DNA of 64,000 nucleotides, taken from NCBI GenBank assembly GCA_964019055.1, contig OZ025209.1, positions 12,446,981-12,510,980 of the forward strand, written 5' to 3'. The DNA is from Anthopleura xanthogrammica (taxonomy: Eukaryota; Cnidaria; Anthozoa; Actiniaria; Actiniidae). Below, piece by piece: positions 15,001 to 24,200 of this stretch (its first letter is position 1; every line of letters begins with the position of its first letter). The notes under the pieces were generated by a model, which saw only the letters and a program-made list of their open reading frames with translations, ran no database searches and was not told the origin of the DNA. The position numbers and the translations under genes are program-made.

Positions 15001-18000
15001 ACTCACATTTTCTGTAGCTACAGAGTGAAAAGAAATTGAACTCACATTTTCTGTAGCTACAGAGTGAAAAGAAATTGAACTCACATTTTCTTTAGCTACA
15101 GAGTGAAAAGAAATTGAACTCACATTTTCTGTAGCTACAGAGTGAAAAGAAATTGAACTCACATTTTCTGTAGCTACAGAGTGAAAAGAAATTGAACTCA
15201 CATTTTCTGTAGCTACAGAGTGAAAAGAAATTGAACTCACATTTTCTGTAGCTACAGAGTGAAAAGAAATTGAACTCACATTTTCTGTAGCTACAGAGTG
15301 AAAAGAAATTGAACTCACATTTTCTGTAGCTACAGAGTGAAAAGAAATTGAACTCACATTTTCTGTAGCTACAGTAGTTCCCTTTTTAGAAAATAATGAT
15401 ATGCAAAGAAAAATAAAGTCTTTGGAAAAAATAATATGATGTTTTAGACAGTTTTAGATATATCATCTTGTGTTCTCTCCATTTATCTCGTAGCTGCTCA
15501 ATGCACAAGATACGTTTATCTTGTCATTAAAAAAATGAAAAATTTTCTAACCCTGGCATTTGATAGCAAATGTATTACAAAATATCCTACAAATTTACAT
15601 CAACAGAACAAAGTGAATCAATGTACAAGTACTGCAGTATACATGTATGATCATACCCCTTTAATCCATCAAGTAAATTTTGGATCTCCTTGTGATAGAC
15701 AAACACCTCATCTCTAAAGAGAGTGATACAGAAACCATCCTGCAATGACATCTTCCAGATTTCTGTGATGCCTGGCATGGCGAGCTGTTGGTGACATAGG
15801 GTGTATCCAACTGAAATGTACAGTAGAACCAAAGAACAAATTCAGATCCCTACATTTACAATATGAAACTGATCATGAAAACCACACCAGTCCTATTTTC
15901 ACCGCCCCAGATGTATACAGCTATTTTAAAAAGCCTTGAATACTGCATACTCAATAGTGCATTCCAAGACCAAAGGGCATTGTGGGTCTCATTAATTTGA
16001 AATAAAAGGTAAATATACAGCGATATGTTCTCTATATGTAGCTAGTATATTGTTTCGGATGGAATGCACTAAAAATAAAATAAATAACAATTATTTTACT
16101 CTAGAAAATATTACATGACCCAAAATGCATTTCAGCCTTGGAATGCACTATTCAGTATGCAGTATTCAGTATTCAGCGTTTTTTTAAATAGCTTGCAGCA
16201 TGTTGGAATACAGCTCAATTTGGAGGACAAAACAATAGGTTCAATTCTCAGGACATTTAGTCTCCTTTGCAGCCGTTCTTAGTGTCGGTCTCAAAATCCC
16301 TCCCCACTAACAGCTGCTTACTGCAGCCAGACATGCCATTCCAAAGACTTAGCCAATCAAGGCTCTGGTTTTAAAATCGAGAACTGAGTCATTGTTTTGA
16401 ATGTTACTGAGAAAAGGCGGCGGCTCATTGTTTATTATATTTGGCGGGAAATCAACTGGGTGGCCTGTCACAGGCCTGCCTCCTGATTGGCTTATATCAC
16501 TCTTTTGTTTTGCCCTGCAAATTGAGCTGCTTTGACGTCACATAAAAGGGGCATATTCTTAGTATTTGGGATTCACACAATATAATAATTATAATTATAT
16601 AATAAATAATGTACTAACACATAATCCATTTTTGAATTGCACTCATGCTAAGATATTCTACTGCAGGCTGAAAAAGAAATAAAGGAATTCTTTAACCTTT
16701 AAACACTAAAGCATTGGTATTGGTACAATGTATAAGAAAGTGGTTGTTGAACAGCACTGTTGGCTGGATTTATCATTCAAGACTTCTAACTAAGGTATAT
16801 TTACCACATCACTTAGTGCAGGGCTCAGCATGGTAGCAGGTTGATTAATGAGGCTCAGAATCTGGTTTTGACGCCACTATAAATTAACAAGGAAAATTTA
16901 ATGCTAAGTTTGTTGAAATGAGAAATACATGTAAATCTAAGAATTACTTTTTTAGATGATCTGGGGGTTATTTGCCCGGATCTAAGACAATTTAAAAATT
17001 ATGATCTTTTTAAATATCTACTTCTGATGCATGATGAAATGACTATGAAATTATTCGCCAAATATTGTCATGACATCTTAAACACTTACAATATTTAATA
17101 ATTTTCTAACTTTATATATTCACACATATGTTATATAGTTATGTTATTGTTCACTATATATTTTCTCATTATATATAGTTTTATTATATAGATTATATAG
17201 CTTGATAATCTTATTCAATGTTTGTATCCATTGTATCATTTTGGTATGTAAAGGATTAAAGTTATTATTATTATTATTATTATTATTGTACATGTAACAC
17301 CATGGCAGGCTAAGGTTTGTCAGCCAATGTCTTACCTGCTCTCCAGTCATTGACTTCCTAAGAAAGATTTCATGTAATGATTGTAGAGCTGTAGACACTC
17401 TCTGTAATCAAAAAAAAGAATATAGAATCATTATTTATAGTGACGGAAAAAGACTATTACATAAAAGAAGCCATGAACCTGAAAGCATTCACAGCAGTTT
17501 TCACTAGCTGTTCTACATGTACATGGGTCCTTCTACATGCATGCATGACACAAACTTGGTAGTTGAAAACGTGCCCATTAAAATTTGGAATTTTATTTGC
17601 TTGAGTGGAACATATGAAATGTAGAAAGTAGAAAGTGTTTTAATTTACAAAGAGTATCAAGCTATGGAAAGATGGTGCAACATTGTGCCCAATAATGCAG
17701 GTAATCAATGTTGCGAGCCATGTCACACAACTCAATTTGTTGCACGCAATAATACTGATTAGAAGTAGAAAACGATTGTACTTCATCAACATTGCCTGCA
17801 ATATTAAGCTCAATGTTGCACTCAATATTGCAGGTAATGTTGCATTTCGTGTCTGTGCCTTTAATTTAGCTTTCTTTTACCTGTTGGTGAGGTACAAATT
17901 GTTCAGCTAGTTTTTTCAAAGGATTCTCATAATCCAATATCATCTGTCCAAGCCTGGGAAATGACTCCTCACTGAAAAAAAACCCCACACATGTACCGTA

Positions 18001-20504
18001 TCAATAGGAAAAGTATTGGGGAATGTGGACCGGGAATGTGGATACTAAAAGCATTGCACTACCAATCACGGGTATTACTTTGGAGTTCTGCCCAGTAAGG
18101 AAACGAAGAGATTACACAATCTTAACATAACATTGTATAGTCAGATCTCAACAAAACAGACACCCAAGGGAGCAAAAAAAGTGTCCGTAATAACATGGTC
18201 ATGTCAGTTTTAGGAGGGTTAACGGGGACCTTAAGATCCACAATGAGAGTGAAGACGGTGACCCCAGGAAGATGATGCAAGCAGTTTCAAAACAGTTATT
18301 CACTTGTGTGCTGAACATTTTTTCCTCAGCATTGCTATACTCTTTAGGTTGTGAAAAAGCACAAATTGGACAACAGCCACAGACAACAGACAACAGACAA
18401 CAGACAACAGGGAGTGCATGAAAAAACATTTTGAAAATGTGCTTCAAAAGTGTCACCGTCCGGCATTGCCACCCTCACTCCCATGGTGGATCTCAAGGCA
18501 CCTAATGCATCTCACCTAACGCTGTAAGTGAGAGTGCACCCAACAAACTCACATCAAAAATGTATGTGATTCGGAATCAACCCTGAGACCCTTGTTTCAT
18601 AATTTATACAGTGTAGTACTTAACACACATATATATGGATACCATACCTTCTTCCATTTCTCATTTCAAATGCATGGTTAAAAAGTCCAAGCACTGACTT
18701 CCTATCATCTACACGAGACACCATGATCATCAATGATGTAAACGTAACAATAAGGTCCAAGTATGTCTTCGTTAGACCAAAATTCAGTGTCTGTGACAAG
18801 AAATACAAATATATGACATAATAAATTAATATTTAGTGTACATGTTGAGCATAATTTTTCCCTTACATGACATGGTAATCTTAACTAAACTACAATGAAA
18901 TATGAACAAAGAAGGAGACTTACAATGTCAAATGTTACAAAGCTTGCATCAATGGATGTCAACAGTTCACAGGCATGATCCTGCAACAAAGAATAATGGA
19001 TTTACTCAATGAAAAAGTTTAGTGCATTTACCATCCCAGATTCACTAGTTCTCCTTAATTTATTGGCCAACAACAAGACTCAAAAACAAGTCCAGAAAAA
19101 GGATTTACAGTGTTGCCTTATTATTGGCCGACAGTCGGCCGATTGTTGGCCAACATTTGTCCTCTGGTCATAGTGCACCTTCATTGACAGTTAATGGTGC
19201 AAACCACACCTCCCCCCCCCCCCCCCCTGCACCCCCCTGGGACTCTTGTTGTAGCACTGGACTAACATTAAACAGATAAACCACAAACCTTGAATTCCAT
19301 GATATCTACAAATGTAAAGTAGTAATTGGACAATCCTTTCATGACTTCATTCTGGATGCTTGAAACTGGCTGAAGTTGTGGAGCCTATCACAAGAGCAGA
19401 TTAATAGTCAATGCTGGAGCAGGCATCGCTCAATTGGTGAGTGCACAACCTTTGGAGCTATCTATTGATACAGTACCATGAACTAACCTCTGGACTGATC
19501 AAAGTACACTGTAATTCACTGATAGGATTGGAATGTAGCATGTAAGATTTGTGGAGAGAGGAAAACCGAAGAAGCCAAAGAGTCAAGAGAAAGAGCTAAC
19601 AAACTCTACTCACATGTGATGGAATCGCACCCGAGACCCCAGAGGTGAGAGGCAAGAGTACTACTGTACCTCTACATCCCCACCCTTTATTCCCTTAAAT
19701 ATTCACAGAATATGAGGGGCTATACCCTCCCACCCCCTCTGTCTCCATGGTCCTTGATCTACAGTAAGGTGCTAGAGAGTGGTGATGCCTCAAATAAAAG
19801 TGAAAGTTCTACTACAGTATAACAATGATCTGTTCATTATTCTAATGTCAATAAAAGCGAAAGAGAGCAACATAAGTAATATAGCCAAAGAGTGTGTGTC
19901 AACAAGCATTAAACATCATAAACCAAAGTAAAACCATTCCTTTCCACTTATTATCAACATAGAGTATACTGTATTTTTACAATAAATATGTACCTTTGTG
20001 TCCATCTGTGGGAATTTTCTTATGATGTATTTTATAGCTGGTTCAAGTGTCTTGTCAGTCAGGAATCCAGGTCTTGACTTAGGGTCGGCACAAGCCTTCA
20101 TAAAACAGTAAACACATACGATACAGTTAATTTGGTAGAAAGAAAGTGAAATTGTGAATTATAGAGGAAAAAAAGCAGTGAAGTTCTTGGAACAGGACAA
20201 CATTTTTTAAGGTGAAGCCTTCTCGAGAATTCAGTCACTTAAGCTTATAAGCTATCATCTTCGTCAGATTGAATAAGTATTCATAACGTTAACAAAAAAT
20301 ATTAAAGGCATGGAAAATCACTAATATATTACAATAATAAATCAAAAATTTGAAGCTGTTAATACCACAATTTACCATTAAATTCCATCATAAGCTTACC
20401 TTTTTGATGTTATAAATACGAGTCAACATTCCATTCCCCCTGTCAGTCAGAATGGCCAGCTTTTCAGCCAGTTTTTGTTCGGTAACCGATAACCCCCGTT
20501 CCAT
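1..20504 (-). CDS. NCKAP1: NCKAP1/HEM, WAVE regulatory complex subunit (32 exons, C-terminus off window)
   Basis: Product is the Nck-associated protein 1 (HEM/Kette) scaffold, which pairs with CYFIP/Sra1 in the WAVE complex linking Rac to Arp2/3 actin nucleation. Translated exons follow the human protein almost without gaps, e.g. [66 protein letters not shown]. Exons (+ coordinates, transcription order): 20400-20504, 19994-20095, 19289-19384, 18924-18980, 18648-18790, 17881-17971, 17336-17401, 16805-16876, 16619-16667, 15657-15810, 13178-13231, 12812-12908, 12558-12676, 11745-11785, 11200-11291, 10999-11080, 10655-10713, 10055-10200, 9345-9407, 8616-8685, 6661-6780, 6290-6429, 5662-5793, 5233-5311, 4843-4879, 4506-4608, 3913-4034, 3064-3161, 1814-1907, 1192-1274, 456-539, 1-36. 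All junctions are GT/AG and phases add up to 962 codons. The start is the ATG at 20504 ([16 protein letters not shown]). About 150 C-terminal residues of a usual ~1,125 lie beyond position 1. No disrupting change was seen. Confidence 0.93.
60..411. repeat. Imperfect (CAT)n microsatellite in NCKAP1 intron 31
   Basis: A run of CAT/CAC/CAA trinucleotides fills most of this intron. It translates as low-complexity His/Ile or Asp/Asn strings and is not coding. Confidence 0.85.
943..1110. repeat. Imperfect direct repeat, NCKAP1 intron 30
   Basis: Two copies of a block with CAATCATTTTGATTGGTTAA and TGTGATTGGTCAGTT occur at about 943-1030 and 1039-1105. The second lacks about 20 bp. ATTGG (CCAAT-box) words recur on both strands. 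It resembles a duplicated remnant of a mobile element. Confidence 0.6.
1361..1514. mobile_element. 154-bp inverted-repeat element (MITE-like), NCKAP1 intron 29
   Basis: Perfect 33-bp arms at 1361-1393 and 1482-1514 contain CAGACCACGTGTCATTC and its complement, around an 88-bp centre. It has no coding capacity. Target duplications are not clear. Confidence 0.75.
1960..2176 (-). mobile_element. tRNA-derived SINE-like copy, NCKAP1 intron 28
   Basis: Read on the minus strand it opens with a tRNA-like head: GACGTAGCGGTGAGAGCGC is A-box-like and AGTTCGAGCCCC is B-box-like. A shared body follows, containing GGGTTTTTCCGGGTTCTCCG and AATCAACTTC. Related copies lie near 10314, 25316, 43640, 52290 and 61862. 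The tRNA origin is inferred from the box motifs only. Confidence 0.65.
2438..2585. mobile_element. Degraded copy of the TAGACCCC/GGGGTCTA hairpin MITE
   Basis: It has the internal pair AACTTGGAGGACAAAACAAA and TATCCTCAAAATTGAGCTGC of the MITE family seen at 6028, 6462, 11438, 12260, 16186, 27660, 57481 and 57939. The outer ends are diverged. Confidence 0.6.
2748..2816. repeat. Perfect 31-bp hairpin
   Basis: Arms 2748-2778 and 2786-2816 are perfectly complementary around a 7-nt loop (AGGTTTT). The left arm starts GTGAACTCGACATGATAAAT. It lies in NCKAP1 intron 28. Confidence 0.85.
2877..3044. mobile_element. Inverted-repeat element, about 168 bp
   Basis: The arms match over most of their length: CATGATATCGTAATTATCAA with its complement, and TATCCGCCTCAGCC with its complement at the apex. 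It ends only about 20 bp from the splice donor of the exon at 3064-3161. Confidence 0.7.
3189..3835. repeat. Split GCAATCGATGTTGC repeat with a nested hairpin
   Basis: Two to three copies of a block containing GCAATCGATGTTGCGAGCCA and the small hairpin GTAGAAAACGATCCTAC lie at 3189-3345 and 3665-3835. Inserted sequence separates them. Relatives occur at 5403-5545 and 17668-17850. The family is built from GTTGC words and looks like a non-autonomous DNA transposon. Confidence 0.65.
3527..3661. mobile_element. Hairpin element with CTCACTCGTTCGCTGCGCTC apex
   Basis: A long stem starts ATTACATGG and ends CCATGTAAT. The arms include GGAGATACGAATTTTATCTT with its complement. The apex carries the 20-mer also found at the apex of the otherwise different hairpin at 48186-48323. 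Confidence 0.75.
4392..4480 (-). repeat. Dispersed repeat carrying an E2F-like site
   Basis: On the minus strand it reads GTTTTGGCGCGAAAATTTCC then a CCACAGGAGGCCCATCAGT tail. The same block starts intron 5 of GGT A (about 27045) and GGT B (about 44750). It lies in an NCKAP1 intron. Confidence 0.6.
5403..5545. repeat. GCAATCGATGTTGC-family repeat copy
   Basis: This copy shares GCAATCGATGTTGCGAGCCA and the GTAGAAAACGATCCTAC hairpin with the block at 3189-3835. It ends in GCGCGCAATGTTGCACC. It is intronic in NCKAP1. Confidence 0.65.
6028..6164. mobile_element. TAGACCCC/GGGGTCTA hairpin MITE, copy 1
   Basis: The termini are TAGACCCCTTGCAGC and AAGGGGTCTA. Internally GCTCAATTTGGAGGACAAAA is complemented by TTTTGTCCTCCAAATTGAGC. 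There is no ORF of note. It lies in an NCKAP1 intron. Confidence 0.8.
6462..6591. mobile_element. TAGACCCC/GGGGTCTA hairpin MITE, copy 2
   Basis: It has the same structure as copy 1: TAGACCCCTTGCAGCACATC at the left, the complementary AATTTGG/CCAAATT core and CAAGGGGTCTA at the right. It sits 33 bp from the NCKAP1 exon 6290-6429. Confidence 0.8.
6840..6943 (+). mobile_element. SINE-like fragment
   Basis: It contains GGGTTCGATTCCCATAC, a good tRNA B-box, then GTTTGTTAGGTCTCTCCC, as in the other SINE-like copies. It abuts the foldback element at 6944. Confidence 0.45.
6944..7978. mobile_element. 1,035-bp foldback element flanked by TTAA
   Basis: Two 446-bp arms (6944-7389 and 7533-7978) are near-perfect inverted repeats around a 143-bp loop. 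The outer bases are TTAA on both sides, followed by GGTGTTTCCCAG and its complement. TTAA targets are typical of piggyBac and Kolobok elements. No transposase ORF is present. It lies in an NCKAP1 intron. Confidence 0.8.
7979..8434 (+). mobile_element. 5'-truncated non-LTR retrotransposon (LINE) 3' end
   Basis: A reading frame up to the stop at 8185-8187 includes [20 protein letters not shown], which resembles the C-terminal tail of LINE reverse transcriptases. AT-rich 3' sequence follows and ends in a TATC microsatellite (about 8411-8434), as in many LINE tails. RT and endonuclease domains are absent. It appears dead. Confidence 0.6.
8889..9262. mobile_element. Terminal-inverted-repeat element, about 374 bp
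   Basis: About 95-bp degenerate inverted ends contain CTTCACAG, GCCATCTTGAAA, GGTAGCAGG and ATCGAAGTGAGA with their complements at the other end. The interior holds GCGGCCATATTGG and ACATGGCCGCC (YY1-like words). It lies in an NCKAP1 intron. Confidence 0.65.
9555..9945. mobile_element. Inverted-repeat element with internal heptamer array
   Basis: The left end has AAAAGGTTGGTGAAGGTTTT then GTTGCATGTTGC. The right end has the inverse (GCAACATGCAACAA, AAAACCTTCACC, AAATAGCTG). The heptamer GCATGTT repeats about 13 times at 9592-9687, directly inside the left end. Single ends of the family occur in GGT introns at about 24260, 28985, 34928 and 51269. Confidence 0.65.
10314..10500 (-). mobile_element. 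SINE-like copy
   Basis: It shows the same body as the copy at 1960: GAAGTTGATTTTTGTGGGG, a GAGAACCCG block and ACAGGAGAGAACCAACAAAC. It ends in the tRNA-like part with CATCACCCGTGCTTCC. It lies between two NCKAP1 exons. Confidence 0.65.
11438..11560. mobile_element. TAGACCCC-family hairpin MITE, diverged copy
   Basis: It starts TAGACCTCCTGCAGCATGTC and has the inverted core GCTCAATTTGGAGGAC and GTCCTCCAAATTGAGC. The right terminus has decayed. Confidence 0.7.
11811..12175. repeat. About 180-bp tandem duplication
   Basis: The sequence from 11811 (AGTTCATTGTGTGACCTGGG) recurs from 11996 with no difference I could see over about 180 bp. It is separated by a short T-rich joint. It is intronic in NCKAP1 and probably very recent or an assembly artefact. 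Confidence 0.85.
12260..12401. mobile_element. TAGACCCC-family hairpin MITE
   Basis: The left end is TAGACCCCTTGCAGCACGTC. The inner pair is TTTTGGAGGACAAAAC and TTTGCCCTCCAAAGTGAGC. The right end is GGTCTA. Confidence 0.7.
12406..12520 (-). mobile_element. SINE-like fragment
   Basis: It contains GGAGGAAAAC, CAAGCAACTCTACCCATATG, ATCAAACCCATGACC and ACCACCCATGCTTTCCC. These appear in the same order as in the SINE-like copies at 10314 and 61862. Confidence 0.5.
12703..12765. repeat. (GACT)n/(GACA)n microsatellite
   Basis: GACT units are followed by GACA units in the intron just 3' of NCKAP1 exon 12812-12908. Confidence 0.8.
13660..15374. repeat. 39-bp minisatellite, about 44 copies, NCKAP1 intron 10
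   Basis: The unit (+ strand) contains AAAAGAAATTGAACTCACAT then TTTCT[G/T]TAGCTACAGAGTG. The period is 39 bp. Variation is almost confined to one G/T position. Because 39 is divisible by three, the minus strand stays open for 561 codons, but the array lies between exons 15657-15810 and 13178-13231, which join in frame. On the minus strand each unit holds a splice-acceptor-like and a donor-like motif. Confidence 0.95.
16186..16553. mobile_element. TAGACCCC-family MITE split by a second element
   Basis: The left half (TTGCAGCATGTTGGAATACA, TTTGGAGGACAAAACAATAG) and the right half (TTGTTTTGCCCTGCAAATTG) are separated by 242 bp from 16258 to 16499. The separating block matches the left two-thirds of the element at 60101-60464. 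Confidence 0.7.
16258..16499 (+). mobile_element. Truncated copy of the TAGTCTCCTTTGCAGCCGTT element
   Basis: It begins TAGTCTCCTTTGCAGCCGTT and continues through CTCAAAATCCCTCCCCACTA. It matches 60101 onwards up to the GATTGGCTTA block, then stops without the right terminus. It contains TTTGGCGGGAAA (16440-16451), a consensus-like E2F motif. Confidence 0.7.
17259..17288. repeat. (ATT)n microsatellite
   Basis: Nine or so ATT units lie 48 bp from NCKAP1 exon 17336-17401. Confidence 0.85.
17668..17850. repeat. GCAATCGATGTTGC-family repeat copy
   Basis: A diverged copy (GTAATCAATGTTGCGAGCCA, GTAGAAAACGATTGTAC) extends to within about 30 bp of NCKAP1 exon 17881-17971. Confidence 0.6.
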
Positions 20505-21279
20505 TTTGTATTCCCCTGTGTTCTAACAGGCTATGCACTTCCTTTTTTAAGTATTTTAAGGCCGTAAATCTTCGTAATTTTTACTCAAGTCCTGATAAAA
20601 ACAAGGAAATAAAAGTCCATGACAAGTTTTGTCCTGTAACGCCCTGTGTCCTTAGGAACCAGGCAACCACAGGGATCCCACAGCATATTTTCTAAATGAC
20701 ACATCTATTTCCGGTCGGTCGGCCGGTATGATGACCTAAAGACTGACCAGGTTTTTACTAGTCTAACTTAATGACCGCTACGAATTTGCCGTATTGCTTT
20801 CTATTTCAGATTCCATTAGTAAGAAAGCTGCTCTACGCAAATGAGTTTAGACTCCCTGTTCAGCTTAGCCTCCTTTGCAGCCGTTCTTAGGGTCGTCACG
20901 TCGTCACGCAACGTTCGTGGGGAGAGAAGTATTGCGTGACGACCCTAAGAGCGTCTGCGTAGGAGGCTATGTTCAGCTTAGATTTCTTGGAATGTCAACT
21001 TTGACAGATGTGAAACTATATCACGGGCGGAGGCGTGGGGGCCTGCTACTGTGCTACCACCAACAACTACGGCCGCGATTATTTCCATTTTCTACATAAA
21101 TAACATTTAGCTTTTAAATATATGTTAAGTGAACATTTTTCGTCGCAGCTGGCCCCGGATAATTATTTTCTGCCTTTTTCTCCCCCTTTTATTCCAAATA
21201 CGGAAGTGGTTCCAGGCTTCTCTCAATCAAAATGATGCTACATCTTCGCCCGTGGGATTGTCTCATAACTCAAACAAGC
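20505..21279. promoter_or_regulatory. Divergent intergenic spacer, NCKAP1 / GGT A
   Basis: Only 775 bp separate the NCKAP1 start codon (minus) from the GGT A start codon (plus), so both 5' UTRs and promoters must fit here or overlap. The right part (about 20980-21279) is conserved upstream of GGT B (31838-32102) and C (49318-49626), for example ACTATATCACGGGCGGAG and GGCTGGCCCCGG. A 104-bp MITE splits the spacer. No TATA box was assigned with confidence. Confidence 0.5.
20866..20969. mobile_element. 104-bp MITE with 9-bp target duplication
   Basis: Inverted ends TAGCCTCCTTTGCAGCCGTT and the complement of GCGTCTGCGTAGGAGGCTA are flanked by TGTTCAGCT on both sides (20857-20865, 20970-20978). 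A 9-bp duplication suggests a Mutator-like family. The ends resemble those of the element at 60101-60464. Confidence 0.8.
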
Positions 21280-24200
21280 ATGGATTCACGCAAAACGTAA
21301 GTCTAATATTTTCTTTGATCTTTATTCTATTTTTATGCCTTTATCTTACATTCTTAAGAAGAAACTTTTTATAACTATACCATATATTGTTTGAATTCCA
21401 ATAATCTATGAAATATTGATCGAGACATTGATCTTCTTTGCATAAACTTGCAAACTAAAATCCCAAAACGGACAGAAATATCAGCACTAAAAAGATCTCG
21501 TAGCGTAAGTTATTTAGAATAGAAGCTCAATTTTGAAGTTTTTCCATGGATAGAACTGATCGCGGAGGAAAACTGTAGCCACTGTTGTTCTGAAGCCACT
21601 GAAGTTTACAGAAGGTAGTTGACCCGCCAATATAATGAACCTGTTACCAGTAAAAGCGTTAATTAAGCTGAAAGTTATGTGCATTGCGGGTTCGAGAGAC
21701 ACCGATATGTTTCACCATGTAACCTCCTATATATCCTTTCGAAACATACTTAGCGATCCGGGTTAGCGATAAAGTTTTCACGAAAAAGTAGAACAATTTT
21801 AGGCACGCGAAACTTGATCAAAACTCGTGGTCGGGCACGCCATTTATACAATTATCATGTTTCAGCTCAAAATATCACAGTGCAACAGCGCCAAAACTCT
21901 ATTGTTTCTTATTTATCCTGGGGCAGGAAACAAAAGTCTTACTATCTATACCACCAGCTAGGGTCAGCCGACCTTCATATCTGTTATATTAACGTACGGC
22001 TTAGTCTTGAATTTGTTTCGCGCTCGAGAAATTTTTGTAAAACAATGGAACTACTTTCTAAACCTTCCTGAAGCACTCTTCTTCCGGGACCATTCTCTGA
22101 AACTGCATACTGCACACTAACCGTAATGAAAGCTAAAATATAATTGTTATTTTTGTGGCGGATCTAGGTTCAACTGATCAGTTACAAACTTTCGTGATCA
22201 AGTTATACATGATATACATCAAGTTGTTCGTGTTTTCTATCAAGTCTGGTGTAGTACTTGTCTAGTGACCAAGCTAGATTTTGAGTGGTGTTTGACATCA
22301 TAGGGAGATAATCAGTTTTGATCAGCTGTGTAGCTACGAAAATTGCTGAATCATTGCAAATGCGAAACTGTATTCTTACCCCAAACATTGAAGAATTTTT
22401 TGAAGGTTTACTCCGACGTATTAGTGTCTACAACCGTTGTCTACATGAAAAACATAGAAAACATAGATTGGCAGAGTTTCTCTGCAGACGACTCCATGAA
22501 TATCAACGTACATTAAGTGCAAGCTGATCGAAATCAATCTTCTCCCGACTGCTCCCAGCCTTCCCTTGTTGATGGACTTTTTTGATGCGAACGCGTAGCC
22601 CTAAACAATTTTAATCATTTTCGCTCGTCACTTAAAACTTTGCACTTGATATCAAAAACAAATGACTAGACAAGCAAAACATTGACTAGACATAGAACAC
22701 GACCATCTTGATGTCATCACGAACAACTTGATTTATATCACGTACGAATTGATCACAAAAAAGTGCAAGTTGAAGTTTTGTCCATTTGGGCTAGCTTACG
22801 GTCCGCAGTGGCGAGTAGAACATGCCATTCAATACAAAGGAAGCCTAGCTGGGACCTTCATTGAAAATTCAATTTCATTTTCGTCTTGAATAGCTAGGTG
22901 GGAGATGGACTCCTTACTGAATGCTCCGGTCTTGAGGGATGGAGGGGTGTGTGTGTGGGGGGGGGGGGGGGGACAAATGACCAATTTATAACCAAATTTT
23001 GCGATAGAGGGTGAGAAGATTTACTGTTAAGGGCTCAAAAGTACTGAAAAAATCTTAAAATTAGACGTAAGCGCCATGTTCGTAAAAAAAGTATTTTGGT
23101 TGACGGCCGTCAAAAATATGTTAGTTCAGTTGCAAACGAGACATCAAACTTCGCGGGTCGCGCTTTAACGATAACGCGGGTTATAACGCGTTACCAGTAC
23201 TATAAGTACTTCCGCATTGCGTATAATTATGAAATAAGGCCTTTGACAGGGTGTGGCGTGACTCAAACCGTTACTGCATGGCCAAATACCTTTGAATGCA
23301 ACGTGACTGAGAAGCGTTGCGTGACGACCAAGCAAGGCTACTGAAGACGTGGCTGCATATAGAAATTTGAACAAAATTTCCTCTTCTAAGAAAAGTTTAA
23401 CGTTAAATAGTCTGGTTTCCAAATATAAGGTGTATCGATGCTTAATAAACAATATTTATTGCATTTGATGGCTGTTAACGCTTTTCTTCGTTCTACTAAA
23501 CGCATCTTATATCAATTTTCGTTGTGTTGTTGCTGTTTAGTCCCCCTCTGGCGACCATGATCCTTAGCGTTTAACAATAGATTGTTTTGATGTGACGTCA
23601 TAGTGAAATAGGGCAATTGCTTTCGCTTCATGTATCATGGGTCTATCATATAATAATAGTATTACTATAATTATCATAATTAAATCATAATCACATTTAT
23701 GATATATCATAATCATAATAAATGCTTTATAATATTAATATAAATCTATGTCCACTAAAAGATGTCCACAATCTACTAAAAAAAAACTTAAAACTTAGAC
23801 ATTTAAAGATCATTTTCATATTTTTAGGGTTTTCGTTATCGTCTTAGTAGTACTGCTTCTTTGCATGTTATCTGGCTTTATTGGTTGGGCAATATGCAAC
23901 TGGATAACTTGCAAAAAAACTGAAAGTGAAGGCAAGGTTGCCCATCCCAAAGTTGACACCTCCGGGGGACCATATTCCAAAGGTGCCGTGGCAACAGACT
24001 CAGAAATGTGTTCCAAAGTTGGAGTGAAAATCCTTGAAAAGAATGGCTCGGCTGTTGATGCTGCTATTGCATCGATGTTGTGTGTTGGAGTGATGAATAT
24101 GCATTCTACTGGAATAACTGGAAGTGGATTCATGCTCGTCTATAAACGAAGCACCAAGACAACAGAAATGGTCAACTTTCGAGATAAAGCACCAGGCCAG

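Noticed and set aside
13672..15357. 561-codon minus-strand ORF of [13 protein letters not shown] repeats
   Set aside because: It is the 39-bp intronic minisatellite; flanking NCKAP1 exons join in phase without it and there is no non-repeat sequence of its own.
23840..24133. Minus-strand ORFs opposite GGT exon 2 (also near 34207-34470)
   Set aside because: They mirror the conserved GGT coding sequence and recur only because the paralogues are similar.
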